Source: Phytopythium helicoides (lineage: Eukaryota > Oomycota > Peronosporomycetes > Pythiales > Pythiaceae). From it: a stretch of 64,000 nucleotides of DNA. The notes below the pieces were generated by a model. The model did not search any database. It was not told the DNA's origin and was given only the letters and a program-made list of their open reading frames with translations. Where the stretch lies: assembly GCA_024867545.1 (NCBI GenBank), contig JANFNE010000040.1, forward strand, positions 62,001-126,000. The letters run 5' to 3'. Within the stretch, counting starts at the first letter, position 1. Each line of letters starts with the position of its first letter. Shown one piece after another: positions 41,468 through 53,055 of the stretch. A program made the translations under genes and the position numbers.

Positions 41468-43333
41468 ATGAGTGGCACAGGCCTCGACTCGCTGCGCCTC
41501 GAGCTCTCGACGCTCGAGAGCCGACTTGTAGACGCTGCGCTCCACGACTGCGAACACCTCTTACCAAAGCCCAATGCCCAGCTCCCAATGCTCTCGGCCA
41601 GCTACAGCAATGCCAGCAGCAGCATGTCGGCGTTCGTGGCGCTGCAACCACCGCCCAAACTTGACAGACGCACGTGGAAGCGCGTGAGGAGCGTCGAAGG
41701 GCTGGCAGCCTACCGACCGAGGAATCCTGTTGCAGACCGCAGCGCGTTCGTGGCCACAGCATTGACCGCTGGGCACGATGGCCGCGTGCTACCACGTCCG
41801 ACGGCTGTAGCGGTCACTGGTTCCACGGCAGGAGCGCTCAACGACATGCTCTACGGACTGTTGGCGAAAGATGCACCCGATCTGATGCTCCGAGGCGGGT
41901 ACATGCCTGACGACTTCGTCTCCGGGTCGGTGCTGCTGCCTCTCATCCGTCCGACAGTGGACAGTCCATTGCGATCTGCTGCTGTGCATCGATTGATTCG
42001 CGACGTCGGAGGCAAAGGCAACAACTTGATCGAGTACGTGGTGCTGGAGGCGACGGGCATGATCGACGACTCGACGGGGTACCACCTGCGCTGCTCCATC
42101 CCGTGGGCCGGCATTCAGAGCACGCGGATCGACGAGCAGGTGATCGCGAGAGGGTGGATGGCGAGCGTCGTGTTGCTGCGAGAGACGCACGACGGTCACT
42201 CAGTTCATGCCAGTGGCCGAGCAATTGTGGATGCCACGGCACTGTCCAAGTCCTTGAGCGGCGACGCTCGTGCTGCTGCCAACGTCGCACTGGGCGGTCT
42301 GGTGGAAGCCGCGCGGTGCGGACAACAGAAGAAGCTGGTGTGGATGATCGTGGGCGACACACCCGCCAACGCTGACACTCACCGAACTGCAAAGCTTGGA
42401 GGTCACGTGGCGCTGGCCCCGCGGTCCGACATGTACCGCTGCGGTGGATGCGACAAGAAGTTCAACCCGCTCAACAGCATTGCGACCTGCGTATTGTGCC
42501 GCATGCAGATGTGCTCGAGGTGTCGGATCTCGCAATCGCTGCAGGCTATCGTTCGCCGAATGGACGGTGTTGAGAAAGAGCGAATGGAGGCGGAGACGAG
42601 GCCGGTCGCTCTCTGCAAGGGCTGCGTGATCAAGGCACGAGCTGTCGACGCTCTCACAGCAGCAAGTGGTGATGTGGAGACGCAAGACATTGTCGAGGTG
42701 AAGGCCGAGTCGATTGGGACGCCTGCAGAGCAAGTGAAAGAGGACGAGACGATCGGGTGGTTTGGTTGGCAGCACAAGGACATTCGGGACGACAGCAACA
42801 GCGAGGATGCAGCAATTTCAAGTTTCTCACACCCACAAGTGTCCAGAACGCGTAGGCAAGCTGAGCCACGGCCTCAATTTGTTCTTTTCCAAACGGACAA
42901 CGCAAATGAAGCTTCTGAGCTACCGAGCATACTTGGGTACACCAACAGCTACTGCAGCACAGTGAGCGTAGACCGCAGCACAGAATGGAGCGTGGAGGCG
43001 TCAGCAAGGCCTGGGGCGTCGTTCTCCGCCAGCTTGGGACCTGTATCTGGATCGTCGACTCGATCGTCGTACTCGTCATCACTTTCTGCTTGGAGTGACG
43101 ATGAAATCGACGAAGAAATTGAAACGGCAACGTGCCGCCCTATTTGTGAAGAACAGACCCGAACGTCTGCACAGATCCAACAGGAACAACTTTGGCGAAC
43201 CATGGCGGCACTTCGCGTGGCAGCCGAGTCAACTTACCAGATGACCAAGCAGCTCGGGGCTGGATGCAGCGGTGACATGCAGATGTATCCGCAGTACAGT
43301 GAAAAGCAAGGACGCACCGCTCACCGAAAGTGA
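41468..43333 (+). CDS. START-like and FYVE-type zinc-finger protein
   Basis: 621 residues from the ATG in CTCGCCATGAGT. A spliced start is possible: ATG at 41328, a 44-nt exon, a 59-nt intron (41372-41430) and an in-frame join, adding about 27 residues. Residues of about 90-290 look like the START-type lipid-binding domain found in a large oomycete family (LNDMLYGLLAKDAPDLMLR and TGYHLRCSIPW). At about 320-385 is a Cys-rich finger (CGGCDKKF...CVLC...CSRC...CKGC) in FYVE position, but the basic RRHHCR motif that binds PI3P is absent. The Ser-rich C-terminal third is disordered. Membrane/endosome association is inferred from the family; lipid specificity is unknown. Confidence 0.7.
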   Translation: MSGTGLDSLRLELSTLESRLVDAALHDCEHLLPKPNAQLPMLSASYSNASSSMSAFVALQPPPKLDRRTWKRVRSVEGLAAYRPRNPVADRSAFVATALTAGHDGRVLPRPTAVAVTGSTAGALNDMLYGLLAKDAPDLMLRGGYMPDDFVSGSVLLPLIRPTVDSPLRSAAVHRLIRDVGGKGNNLIEYVVLEATGMIDDSTGYHLRCSIPWAGIQSTRIDEQVIARGWMASVVLLRETHDGHSVHASGRAIVDATALSKSLSGDARAAANVALGGLVEAARCGQQKKLVWMIVGDTPANADTHRTAKLGGHVALAPRSDMYRCGGCDKKFNPLNSIATCVLCRMQMCSRCRISQSLQAIVRRMDGVEKERMEAETRPVALCKGCVIKARAVDALTAASGDVETQDIVEVKAESIGTPAEQVKEDETIGWFGWQHKDIRDDSNSEDAAISSFSHPQVSRTRRQAEPRPQFVLFQTDNANEASELPSILGYTNSYCSTVSVDRSTEWSVEASARPGASFSASLGPVSGSSTRSSYSSSLSAWSDDEIDEEIETATCRPICEEQTRTSAQIQQEQLWRTMAALRVAAESTYQMTKQLGAGCSGDMQMYPQYSEKQGRTAHRK

Positions 43334-43924
43334 GAGAGCACAATATGTATATCCCGGTATGCTAAGAAAAAAAAAAATCCAATATGAACAACCCTGAGAA
43401 ACGCTGTATAGACCTCAACTTGTTCGTTGTCGTAGGTGTCACTTGTTCAAGTTTAACTTGGCTTGAAACGCCTGTCACCAATTCGAACACCTCAGATTTT
43501 CTGGTCTGGAGTTTATTTGAAATCTCTCGACTTCACCCACCCACTCAATCGATCTGTCTTTGCGAATGCGAGCGCCACTGCACGATTCATGCATCGTCTT
43601 TATCGATGGCAATTACAAATATATGAATTTACTTGAAGCTTTGTTGGTACTTCATTTCCACTACCACCTACAGTATTTGGAAGCTCGTTGAGCCCTCGAC
43701 CACACTTAGCACACAATACCGTTGATGATATCCTGGTAACTTCAAAGTCAACTATAGCACCCGCCAGAACCAATTCCTTTAGCTCTTCATGAGGGCAGCC
43801 GAGGACCAAACAAAAATTAATATTTGCTCAAACTCGAGTAAATTGTAATTGCTCTCTGTGAGTGGTTCCTGTGAAGCAATCGGTGCTTTCAGTTGCCCCG
43901 TTCTAGTCTGGGCTCGGTGACGGT
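43334..43924. other. Intergenic up to the right arm of the array
   Basis: Contains an A-run near 43367 after the START/zinc-finger gene and a small minus-strand ORF (43600-43809) with CAKC and CNC motifs but no recognised family. Homology to the duplicated spacer begins at about 43925. Confidence 0.4.
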
Positions 43925-44761
43925 CTCCACGGATCTATGTTGTTGCCGTATCTCTCTATCGTGAAAAGTTGTGGACGTTTCTAGCGCGAGTTACCGCGAG
44001 TTCCGAGCTCATTTTGTGTTGCTTGAGAATGGATGCCTTGTTTCCAGGTTGATGTTGACGGCAAACACGCTAGAATCACTGAATGAGAAAGTTTACCACG
44101 GTTCCACTGTGCACGTGACCGAGTTGACCATTGAGCGTGAGCATGCTCGTTGAGAATCTTTGTGATGAGCGGCAGGAATGATGTAGATCGAGAAAACTGT
44201 GCCATGAAAATGCTGGACGATTTTGTTCGGCCTGAACAAGTACTTTTTTGTTGGAGGTTTTACATGGCAGAATTCTACATGGCAGTGCAAACGTGCATAT
44301 GCATGGGCGAATGTCGTTTGTTCATACAAAAGGCTGTCTCTGAGCCTCACAGTCACCGGCAAACCCCTGCCGCATGATGGACTTCTCGACTTTGGACGGC
44401 TTTTATCTGCACATCACTATCCGTGTGCTGGTCAATGAATGGTTCATGCCTAACTTCAATCCATTGCGGCAGCTCTCACTCTCTGCTGCTCACACACTCA
44501 TATCATGATAGTTTCGTTGGCGCCGAGTCTACAAGCACTTCGCATACGATTGCGTCGCGACTTGCTCTAGGCACTCCAGCTGCGAATCACCAGCCGCTCC
44601 TCGACTTTGCGTCTCCGCATCAAATCACAGGCGGTCGCAGTGAGCCACCAACCTACGCGCTCTCCACCGCAGTCTCGGGGCTGTGGTTGCGCTGCTGAGC
44701 CTGCCAGACGAGCGTACAGCTCGCTGCGCTCCAGCGGCTCACCACCTCACTTTCCAGTTCT
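43925..44761 (-). repeat. Duplicated spacer, innermost right copy (partial)
   Basis: Inverted copy of the stub-tail part of the spacer, matching about 52.25-53.05 kb and 59.93-60.73 kb on the same strand and 20.2-21.0 kb on the opposite strand. The decayed-gene part and promoter segment are missing, so the duplication ended here next to single-copy sequence. Confidence 0.75.
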
Positions 44762-45747
44762 CTACCTCCATCTCAACTCCACCACACATCCAAGCTCAAC
44801 CCGTCGACCACGGTGTAGTCGAGGTGCTGTCCACAACTCTCTACCTCTCGATCGAGTCTCGGTCACTCCACGCTTTTGTCGCTCATACCGCCGCCGCATC
44901 AACGTGCCAGCGACTCGATCGAGCTCTACGACATCTACTTTATGCACCTGCGATAGCCTACAGTCGCGGTTTTTACTGTTGAGCCAGGACCAGGCCAAGA
45001 CGCGACCTACCTCACGCACAAACACGTTGCTACCGTCCATCACCTTGATGGTGCGGTCGTCTGCTCCCGAGATGAGGTACGGCTTGTCGCCTCCCGGGTA
45101 GTAGTCGATGCAGTTGACGCCTCGCTCGTGTCCCTCGAGCGCAAAGTGCGGGTGGGAGGACCCGAGTCCCCACACGCGGATGGTGCGGTCGAGACACGCG
45201 CTGGCGAACGTGTTGGTGTCCTTGGGGTTGAACTTGACCATCATGACGTAGTGTCCGTGTCCCTCGAAGACCTGCGTGCAGAGCCAATTCTTCTCCCAGT
45301 CCCAGAGCTTGATGGTCATGTCGTCGGCGCACGTGAGCAGGCACGGCAGCGTCGGGTGCACCTCGATGTGGCGGATGTAGTCTGCGTGCGCCTCGAAGCT
45401 CGTGACCTTCTCCATCGTGTTGTAGTTGTAGACGCGCAGCTGCATGTCGTCCGAGCTCGTGACGATCCACTGCTTGCGCGCGATGAACTTGGCGTTGCGC
45501 ACGGGGAGCGCGCACACCTCGAGCGTCTTGACCAGCGCCTGCGTGTCGTAGTTCCAGATCATGACGGCGCCAGTGTAGAGCGCCGAGAGCACCCACGGCT
45601 CGCTCGGGTGCAGGTCCACGCTCTTGACGCGCTCCGAGCGCGACGACAGCTTGCGCTTGATGTCCAGTCGCAGCGGCTGCGGGGGGAACGGCGAGCGGTC
45701 AGAAGCGGCGGCAGGGGCGGCGCGGGCGGGCGGAAGGCACGCACCAT
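44762..45747 (-). pseudogene. Truncated COPB2 5' copy fused to a novel tail, stub 4
   Basis: ATG-only exon (45745-45747), 68-nt intron (45677-45744), WD40 frame to the GADDRTIKV junction near 45043, then the shared foreign tail [14 protein letters not shown]... ending at 44762; 304 residues. The frame is intact through the tail, as in stubs 1, 5 and 6. It lies about 230 bp downstream of kinase copy 4. Confidence 0.85.
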
Positions 45748-45975
45748 GGGGACGTGGGGGAAGGTGCGATCCGGGCGGGCGAGGCGAGGAAGGCCGAGTG
45801 GTGAAGTGGCCGCGGGGGATTGGGCGGAGGGGGACACACCGGTGTACCGGTACGAGATGGACCACGTTGAAGCGCGACGCGTGTGGGGCTCATGGAAAAC
45901 ACACAACCAGTTCACAACGAGTGTCAGCTATTGCATTACAACACGTTGTCTCTGTTGATGTGAAGACGATCTAGT

Positions 45976-48900
45976 CTAGGAGCCTGAAGGTTTCGATAAG
46001 TTGGCCAACGCCTTTGATGCTGCAAACTTCTGGCCGTCAGTGCCGTCTCTTACGAGGTCCAGTAGCGCCTCCATACCATTCAATGACAACACAGTCTCAC
46101 TGATGTCGGCCCAGTGAGCTAAGTTGGCCAATGTCGCTGCTGCTACATACTTCTGGTCGTCGTTACCGCCTCGCACGAGGTCCAACAGCACTTCAATACC
46201 ATTCAATGACAATACACTACCACTGATGTCGGCACGAATAGACAAGTTGGCCAACGTCATTGCTGCTGCATGCTTCTGGTCGTCGTTGCCGTCTCGCACG
46301 AGGTCCAACATCGTCTCCATACCATTCAATGACAACACACTCCCACTGACGTCAGCCCAGTGAGCTAAGTTGGCCAACGTCATTGCTCCAAACTTCTTGT
46401 GGTCGTCGTTGCCGTCACGCACGAGGTTCAACAGCGTCTCCATACCATTCGATGACAACACACTCTCACTGATGTCGGCAAGACGAGACAAGTTGGCCAA
46501 CGTCGTTGCTGCCGCATATTTCTGGTCGTCGTTGCCGTCTCGCACGAGATCCAACATCGCCTCCGTACCATTCAATGATAACACACTACCACTCATGTCG
46601 GCATGACCTGACAAGTTGGCCAACGTCATTGCTGCCTGATTCTTCTGGTCGTCGTTGCCGTCTCGAACGAGGTCCAACAGCACCTCCATACCATTCAATG
46701 ACAACACACTACCACTGATGTCAGCCCAGTGAGCTAAGTTGGCCAATGTCCTTGATGCATGATTTTTGTGGTCGTCGTTGCCGTCTCGCACGAGGTCCAA
46801 CAGCACCTCCATACCATTCAATGACAACACACTCTCACTGATGTCAGCCCAGTGAGCTAAGTTGGCCAACGTCATTGCTCCAAACTTCTTGTGGTAGTCG
46901 TTGCCGTCTCGCACGAGGTCCAACAGCACCTCCATACCATTCGATGATAACACACTAGTACTGATGTCGGCATCAGCAGACAAGTTGGCCAACGTCTTTG
47001 ATGCTGCAAACTTCTGGCCGTCAGTGCCGTCTCGTACGAGATCCAACAGCGCCTCCGTACCATTCAATGATAACACACTCCCACTCATGTCGGCACGAAA
47101 AGACAAGTTGGCCAACGTCATTGCTGCCTGATTCTTCTGGTCGTCGTTGCCGTCTCGCACGAGGTCGAACAGCGCCTCTATACCATTCAATGACAACACA
47201 CTACCACTCATGTCGGCACGAGCAGACAAGTTGGCCAACGTCATTGCTCCAAACTTCTTGTGGTCGTCGTTGCCGTCTCGCACGAGGTCCAACATCGCCT
47301 CTATACCATTCAATGATAACACACTACCACTGATGTCAGCCCAGTGAGCTAAGTTGGCCAATGTCCTTGATGCATGATTTTTGTGGTCGTCGTTGCCGTC
47401 TCGCACGAGGTCCAACATCGCCTCTATACCATTCAATGATAACACACTACCACTGACGTCAGCCCAGTGAGCTAAGTTGGCCAACGTCATTGCTCCAAAC
47501 TTCTTGTGGTCGTCGTTGCCGTCTCGCACGAGGTCCAACAGCACCTCCATACCATTCAATGACAACACACTCTCACTGATGTCGGCTTTAGCAGACAAGT
47601 TGGCCAATGTCCTTGATGCCTGATTTTTGTGGTCGTCGTTGCCGTCTCGTACGAGATCCAACAGCGCCTCCGTACCATTCAATGATAACACATACTCACT
47701 GATGTCGGCATGACCTGACAAGTTGCCCAACGTATTCGCCGCCTTCTCCTTTTGTTCTCCTGTACCAGATGCTATCATCGTTACCAGCTCTGATACCACC
47801 TCGGGTGCCTGAAGGACATCAATATTTCGCTCGACTAATGCACCAATAGCATGCGCACCAATAACCTTCTCCTGATCAGATCCGTGAAAAAACATATCCA
47901 GTACTGCATCAACTTCGCGCTCGCTCGATGGTCCTTCTCGACTCTGTGCGACTGAGACAATTTGATCGGCAGCATAATGGGCAATTGTCCCATTCTTGCT
48001 TTTTACCAAATCTATCAAGTTCAATAAAATCCCATCTCTCGACACAACACGATTCTTGAATGTCTTGGGTTGTGCTATCCCATCACGCCATAGCTGACCT
48101 TGGTCCAATTTCTGAAGCAAAGATGACAATTGAGTTACCACAGTATCCATTGTCACTCGACCAGAAGGATCATGAGCACACATGCGCTCGATCAAACCCC
48201 ATTCAGAATCACCGATACTCAAAGGACGAGGTGGCAATAACCCTTTCTTCACTTGCACCTTCACAACAGAATCGCTGACATCATTTCCCCACGGACACGA
48301 TCCACTCATCACCTCGATCATCAACATCGCGAAAGAGTACACATCCGAAGCAAAGGTAGCCACACTGCCACTCAAACACTCCGGAGCCTTCCACTGATAC
48401 GCACCAAGTGCACCAGCTGTAGCACCACTCGGATCCTTCGCTCGCACACTCAGACCGAAATCAGTCAACTTCGCCACACCATCACCACCAACCAAAATAT
48501 TGTTCGCCTTCAGATCAGCATGCACGATACCATTGTTGTGCAAGTACTGTAGTCCGAGTGCAGCATTCAACAAACAATACCACATCAGGTACGGATCGCG
48601 ACCCTTGCTAACGAGGTACTTGTCCAGATCACCACCACTCGCATACTCACACACGAAGAAGAGGTCATCAATATCACAGGCTCCATACAACTTGACGACG
48701 TTGATGTGGTTGAGTTGGAACCATACATCTGCTTCTTGACGGAACTGTGTTTCGGTTGTGGTGTGTTGTTTGACTCTTTTGACGATGACCGGTGTTTCGA
48801 ACCATTTACCTTTGTGGACGGATCCGAAAGCGCCTTCACTGAACGCGTCGAATTGATCAAAGTCAATTTGTTCTCGTGGAATGTACCACTGAGACAACGT

Positions 48901-50829
48901 CTGTGAATCAGGTGGTTCCGAATCATTCACTCTCGTCGGAGGTAGCAATCCATATTCAGTTCGCCAATCGGCAAGCCAGCCGTGAACTTCATCCGATGAA
49001 GATAACTGATGCAGAACTAGAAACTGGTCCATCTTCGAGTGCATCGAGTGCACACGCCCCGGATCAAGCTGGTGCATCACAGCTTGACTGTAAGCAATAC
49101 TTGCAGAAGTAGAACAAAAACTATTACTCGCTATGCTACTCGACGCTTTTTGGGCCGCGAAGCTGGAGAATTGGCGTAGTAGACTGCACAGATGAGCAAT
49201 TGACTCCAGTAGAGAAGACCTATCAGACAGCTTTGAATATCTATCTTGCAATTGATTGCAGATATCGTCGAAACGACGGAGCAAACGTGTGAGGAGCTTC
49301 TCTGACACTGGCGTGGCATTACGGCATCGAATCAGAGTCTGACCGATCGTTTCGCCCATTATTACGAACTCCTTCAATTGAGTAGTCGATTGAAATTGAT
49401 GCTCCAGTATCGTAACATACTCAAGCCAAACAGAGCGCTCATGGATACCAGCAAGATCACCAAGAGTATCAACCACCAGCGAAAGCTCGCAGTTGGTTTT
49501 GTTACACAGCTTCTTCACCAGATTCCACTCGCGGTCATCCAGACATGAAGGTTTTGTGTTTAGTATCGAAGTCACAGTGTGAGAATCATCTCTGGCTTCA
49601 ATCGTGACTCGAGATGACACTCCCTTATTGGCAAACTCTGCCAGAGTTTCAAATAACTTCACGATTGCAATCGCCAACGACTCAACAAATGGCTCACCAA
49701 ACTGAGTATGTCGCTTGTTCTCAACAGAACTGTTGCAACTCGAGTCAGTAACCACACCATAGTCTCTGAGATGAACACCGAGCATCACAGCACGATCTTC
49801 ATATCGAGCGCAATACAAATGATTCCACTTCACAAGTGGACAAACAAATCCACGTTCATAAATGTACTGCAGCGCCAATCCCACTTCATGCATGCGTCCC
49901 CAAACCTTCTTCCTATCTTCTCTCTCAACAGAAGCGTACTCCGTCATCGATCGAACTTTTTCATGGGCTACAAACATCTCGTCACCAACATGACATGCAC
50001 CAAGGAACTTGGCCACGTGTGGATGATTCAACTCGGACCATCCCGATGCCTCTCGAATGAACCGTTCTTCATCCTTGTGATCCGAAACAAACCGGTCGGT
50101 TCCCCACGTCGACATGCCGAACGTGGCGCCAAACTCGAATGGCAGCACAAACCAGGTCGGTAGTGTCATGATGACGATGTTGGAACGAGTAGCCACCATA
50201 TTGAACGCGGTCTTGATCACGTCAATTTCCTCTGGTGTTAGCTCACTCGAAGCTTCTTCGTCCTCACCCACGAACTCTTCGCCGTCTGGTCCATACTTGT
50301 TGACGGCGGCCTTCAATAGTGTCATGATCTCTTCCGCCTTGGCGTCCGAGTCAATCTCGTCAAGCATAGAAGAATCTCCTCCAGAATCGACTCGCTGCAG
50401 CTCTCGACAATACCAATCAGCTCGTGCTCGACGCTCGTCTCTCAGCATCGGCCCCCAATTGCTCCATTCAGACGTCTCATCGAACTGAATCGGGTATGAG
50501 GCCACTGCAGCGTCTAGAACAGAATGCAGGCGTCGCAGTAGGTGCACATGAAACCCAGTCTGCGCCAGTCGAACGAATGGAGACTCTTCGTTGTCGTACA
50601 CGCGCAGTTCATCAAGCAGACTCTCAGCACTCAGCAGCAATCCGAACCGCTCGTCATTCATTTGATTGAGTTTCACTTGGTCGACAGATCGTTGGAAACT
50701 CCTGTAGCGACCAGCAGTGTGGTCTCCAAGTCGGTCGGTCGCCTCCTCTTGATGCAGTCCATTCTCGTCCGCGTCCCCAGCCCAGTCGACAGTCCACCGA
50801 TCTCTTTTCCTCCGCGCCATCGTCTCCAT
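45976..50829 (-). CDS. Pseudokinase-TKL kinase-ARM repeat protein, copy 4
   Basis: 1617 residues starting METMARRKRDRW (three residues longer at the N-terminus than copies 2, 3 and 5, so kinase residues are Lys684, Asp772 and DFG 790-792). The pseudokinase has PLVKWNHL in the catalytic loop and MLG for DFG. Fourteen ARM repeats follow from residue 1041, but their sequence mix differs from copy 2 (AHW-type ends and ADMSG/ADVSG starts are common). One internal repeat (RDGTDGQKFAASKTLANLS) resembles the normally terminal unit, a sign of recombination within the array. Its 3' 2 kb matches copy 6. The upstream promoter segment is in orientation class A. Confidence 0.9.
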   Translation of the reverse strand: METMARRKRDRWTVDWAGDADENGLHQEEATDRLGDHTAGRYRSFQRSVDQVKLNQMNDERFGLLLSAESLLDELRVYDNEESPFVRLAQTGFHVHLLRRLHSVLDAAVASYPIQFDETSEWSNWGPMLRDERRARADWYCRELQRVDSGGDSSMLDEIDSDAKAEEIMTLLKAAVNKYGPDGEEFVGEDEEASSELTPEEIDVIKTAFNMVATRSNIVIMTLPTWFVLPFEFGATFGMSTWGTDRFVSDHKDEERFIREASGWSELNHPHVAKFLGACHVGDEMFVAHEKVRSMTEYASVEREDRKKVWGRMHEVGLALQYIYERGFVCPLVKWNHLYCARYEDRAVMLGVHLRDYGVVTDSSCNSSVENKRHTQFGEPFVESLAIAIVKLFETLAEFANKGVSSRVTIEARDDSHTVTSILNTKPSCLDDREWNLVKKLCNKTNCELSLVVDTLGDLAGIHERSVWLEYVTILEHQFQSTTQLKEFVIMGETIGQTLIRCRNATPVSEKLLTRLLRRFDDICNQLQDRYSKLSDRSSLLESIAHLCSLLRQFSSFAAQKASSSIASNSFCSTSASIAYSQAVMHQLDPGRVHSMHSKMDQFLVLHQLSSSDEVHGWLADWRTEYGLLPPTRVNDSEPPDSQTLSQWYIPREQIDFDQFDAFSEGAFGSVHKGKWFETPVIVKRVKQHTTTETQFRQEADVWFQLNHINVVKLYGACDIDDLFFVCEYASGGDLDKYLVSKGRDPYLMWYCLLNAALGLQYLHNNGIVHADLKANNILVGGDGVAKLTDFGLSVRAKDPSGATAGALGAYQWKAPECLSGSVATFASDVYSFAMLMIEVMSGSCPWGNDVSDSVVKVQVKKGLLPPRPLSIGDSEWGLIERMCAHDPSGRVTMDTVVTQLSSLLQKLDQGQLWRDGIAQPKTFKNRVVSRDGILLNLIDLVKSKNGTIAHYAADQIVSVAQSREGPSSEREVDAVLDMFFHGSDQEKVIGAHAIGALVERNIDVLQAPEVVSELVTMIASGTGEQKEKAANTLGNLSGHADISEYVLSLNGTEALLDLVRDGNDDHKNQASRTLANLSAKADISESVLSLNGMEVLLDLVRDGNDDHKKFGAMTLANLAHWADVSGSVLSLNGIEAMLDLVRDGNDDHKNHASRTLANLAHWADISGSVLSLNGIEAMLDLVRDGNDDHKKFGAMTLANLSARADMSGSVLSLNGIEALFDLVRDGNDDQKNQAAMTLANLSFRADMSGSVLSLNGTEALLDLVRDGTDGQKFAASKTLANLSADADISTSVLSSNGMEVLLDLVRDGNDYHKKFGAMTLANLAHWADISESVLSLNGMEVLLDLVRDGNDDHKNHASRTLANLAHWADISGSVLSLNGMEVLLDLVRDGNDDQKNQAAMTLANLSGHADMSGSVLSLNGTEAMLDLVRDGNDDQKYAAATTLANLSRLADISESVLSSNGMETLLNLVRDGNDDHKKFGAMTLANLAHWADVSGSVLSLNGMETMLDLVRDGNDDQKHAAAMTLANLSIRADISGSVLSLNGIEVLLDLVRGGNDDQKYVAAATLANLAHWADISETVLSLNGMEALLDLVRDGTDGQKFAASKALANLSKPSGS
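45988..47709 (-). repeat. ARM tandem repeat array, copy 4 (14 x 123 bp)
   Basis: Fourteen in-frame 123-bp repeats, with unit composition different from copies 2 and 3 but apparently identical to the copy 6 array. Confidence 0.95.
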
Positions 50830-53055
50830 CGTCTTGAAGATTGAAGACTGGTGCCGTTCCCTTGCGCTACTTGGAGTTGAGTCAAAGCAGGCATGTGGGC
50901 AGGAGATCTTCTTCGAGATGGGTTAACTTTTGAATGAATAGTTATGGAGACGTATTATAACATAGAGGGTTCATTTTCCCTGAGTCATCCGTAGTAAATT
51001 GGAGATATTCTATATTATCACACTCAAGATATGACTTTATAGCGATCCGCATCTCACCCACCCAACCCACAAGTCCAGAGGATACGACTTCCACTTGGAA
51101 CTTGTTAGGATTTATAGTTCCTGCGCTCATAGTACCACTTATATCATGTCTCATGCAGTGGGTACTCAAAGGCAACTTGCTCGCAGAATGTTTGTACCGA
51201 ACATTCGAGATCCTTGTGTGAGACTAGTTCTAGAAGGCTAGTGCGGTAGGTGCAGGCGTAGTCCTTCATGTTGGTCAATGAACACTTTCCATTTTGCATC
51301 GCCACGTATAAACCGCCATCGGAAACGCCGTTTCGTTAAAGAACTCGCCACCCAAGCTACTCTTTTAGCGGCTTTGGCCACACTCGATGCCGTAACGTGA
51401 ACTTGTGAGGCAGCAGCAGCACGAGGAGAGGAAAGACCTCGGCTTAAGTCTGTTTGTGGCATTCGCTCCAGCCTTCTACTTCCGTCAAGCACGACAGCCA
51501 ATGCGGATTCTAGGCTCTTTTCGGTGAATCACGTGAGTGAACACATTGCGTCATGAACATTTATATGGTGCAACCCGCAAGTATCAAGCAACAGGCGGAA
51601 TTGGGTCGCCGCCAACAAGTACCACGGCCACTTTCCAACTCTTGATTGTGGAATAGGAATGTTCAAGGTCTACAAGAAATAGGGGAATACAAGTGCGGGG
51701 AAAGTTGTCGACTTGGCCAGATTTCGTTTCGCAACTGTGAGAAACCCGCGATGTGTCCGAGTTGTGGTCGCTTGTGCGTGAGTCTGCGGGAGACCTGTCT
51801 GAGTTCGATGCTGCTACTCATACAAACTCGGCATTTGGAGTGACGCAGAATCGACGTCCCGACCACATCGAACACACCGCGCTTTTGGAATGATGGAAGG
51901 CATCATTTTCGAGCTCGTGCTACGAATCGTGGCCCATGATTTCGCACTAGACTTCCCCGCGAGACGATCTATCAGCTCGTTTTTTTGCACACAGTTTCCG
52001 TACCGAGCGTGCGTTAGAGGGTGTATACGACCGTATAGCGACATCAGCGGTGCACGAGCGGCTGGAACTACGGACGTGCGACTGACGAGATGATGCAGGC
52101 GAGGCTCACGAGGATGTGATGCGATTTTGATGCAGTCGATGGGTTCATGTACTTTTTCTCGGCGTAATATGGTTTTCTCGGTTGTGCACTGCAAAATCGG
52201 CTTCGGAGACGACCACGTACCGCGGCGCTCTCGATGAATCTTTGCTGTTGCTGTATTTCACTATTGTCTAAAGCTGTGGGCGTTTCTAGCGCGAGTTCCG
52301 AGTTCATTTTGTGAGGCTTGAGAATGCACGCCATGTTTCCAGGTTGATGTTGACGGCAAACACGCTAGAATCACTGAATGAGAAAGGTTACTACGGTTCC
52401 TCTGTGCACGTGACCGAGTTGACCGTTGAGCGCGAGCATGCTCGTTGAGTGTGATGAGCGGCAGGAATGATGTCGATCGAGAAAACTGTGCCATGAAAAA
52501 GCTGGAGGAATTTGTTCTACTTTTTTGTTGGAGGTTTTACATGGCAGGATTCTACATGGCAGTGCAAACGTGCATATGCATGGGCGAATGTCGTTTGCTC
52601 ATGCAAAAGGTAGTCTCTGAGCCTCACAGTCACCGGCAAACCCCTACCGCATTGTGCGCTGTGCTTGATTTCTCGAGTTTGGACGGCTTTTATCAGTACA
52701 GGACTATCCGTGTGCTGGTCAATGGTTCATGCCCGACTTCAATCCATTGCGGCAGCTCTCGCTCTCTGCTGCTCACGTAGTCATATCATGATAGTTTGTT
52801 TGGCGCCGAGTCCACAAGCACTTCGCATACGATTGCGTCGCGACTTGCTCAAGGCACCCCAGCTGCGAGCCACCAGCCGCTCCTCGACTTTGCGTCTCCG
52901 CATCAAACCACAGAGGCACCCATGCGGTTCGCAGCGAGCCACCGACCCACGCGTTCTTCACCGCAGTCTCGGGACGGTGGTTGCGCTGCTCAGCTTGCCA
53001 GACGAGCGTGCAGCTCGCTGCGCTCCAGCGGCTCACCACCTCACTTTCCAGTTCT
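50830..53055 (-). repeat. Duplicated spacer between units 4 and 5
   Basis: Inverted counterpart of the left spacers. It carries, from the copy 4 side: a class A promoter segment, a short stretch similar to the spacer flank, the decayed unidentified gene (about 51.48-52.3 kb, plus strand) and the stub tail. It is the most diverged of the spacers in the 51.1-51.65 kb part. Confidence 0.75.
50859..51081 (-). promoter_or_regulatory. Kinase copy 4 promoter segment, orientation class A
   Basis: Read toward the gene: CTCTGGACTTGTGGG, TATAAAGTC, the AT-rich centre, GAAGATCTCCTGCC, then AAGTAGCGCAAGGG about 30 bp from the start codon. The same segment lies the other way round before copies 2, 3 and 5. 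Confidence 0.65.
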
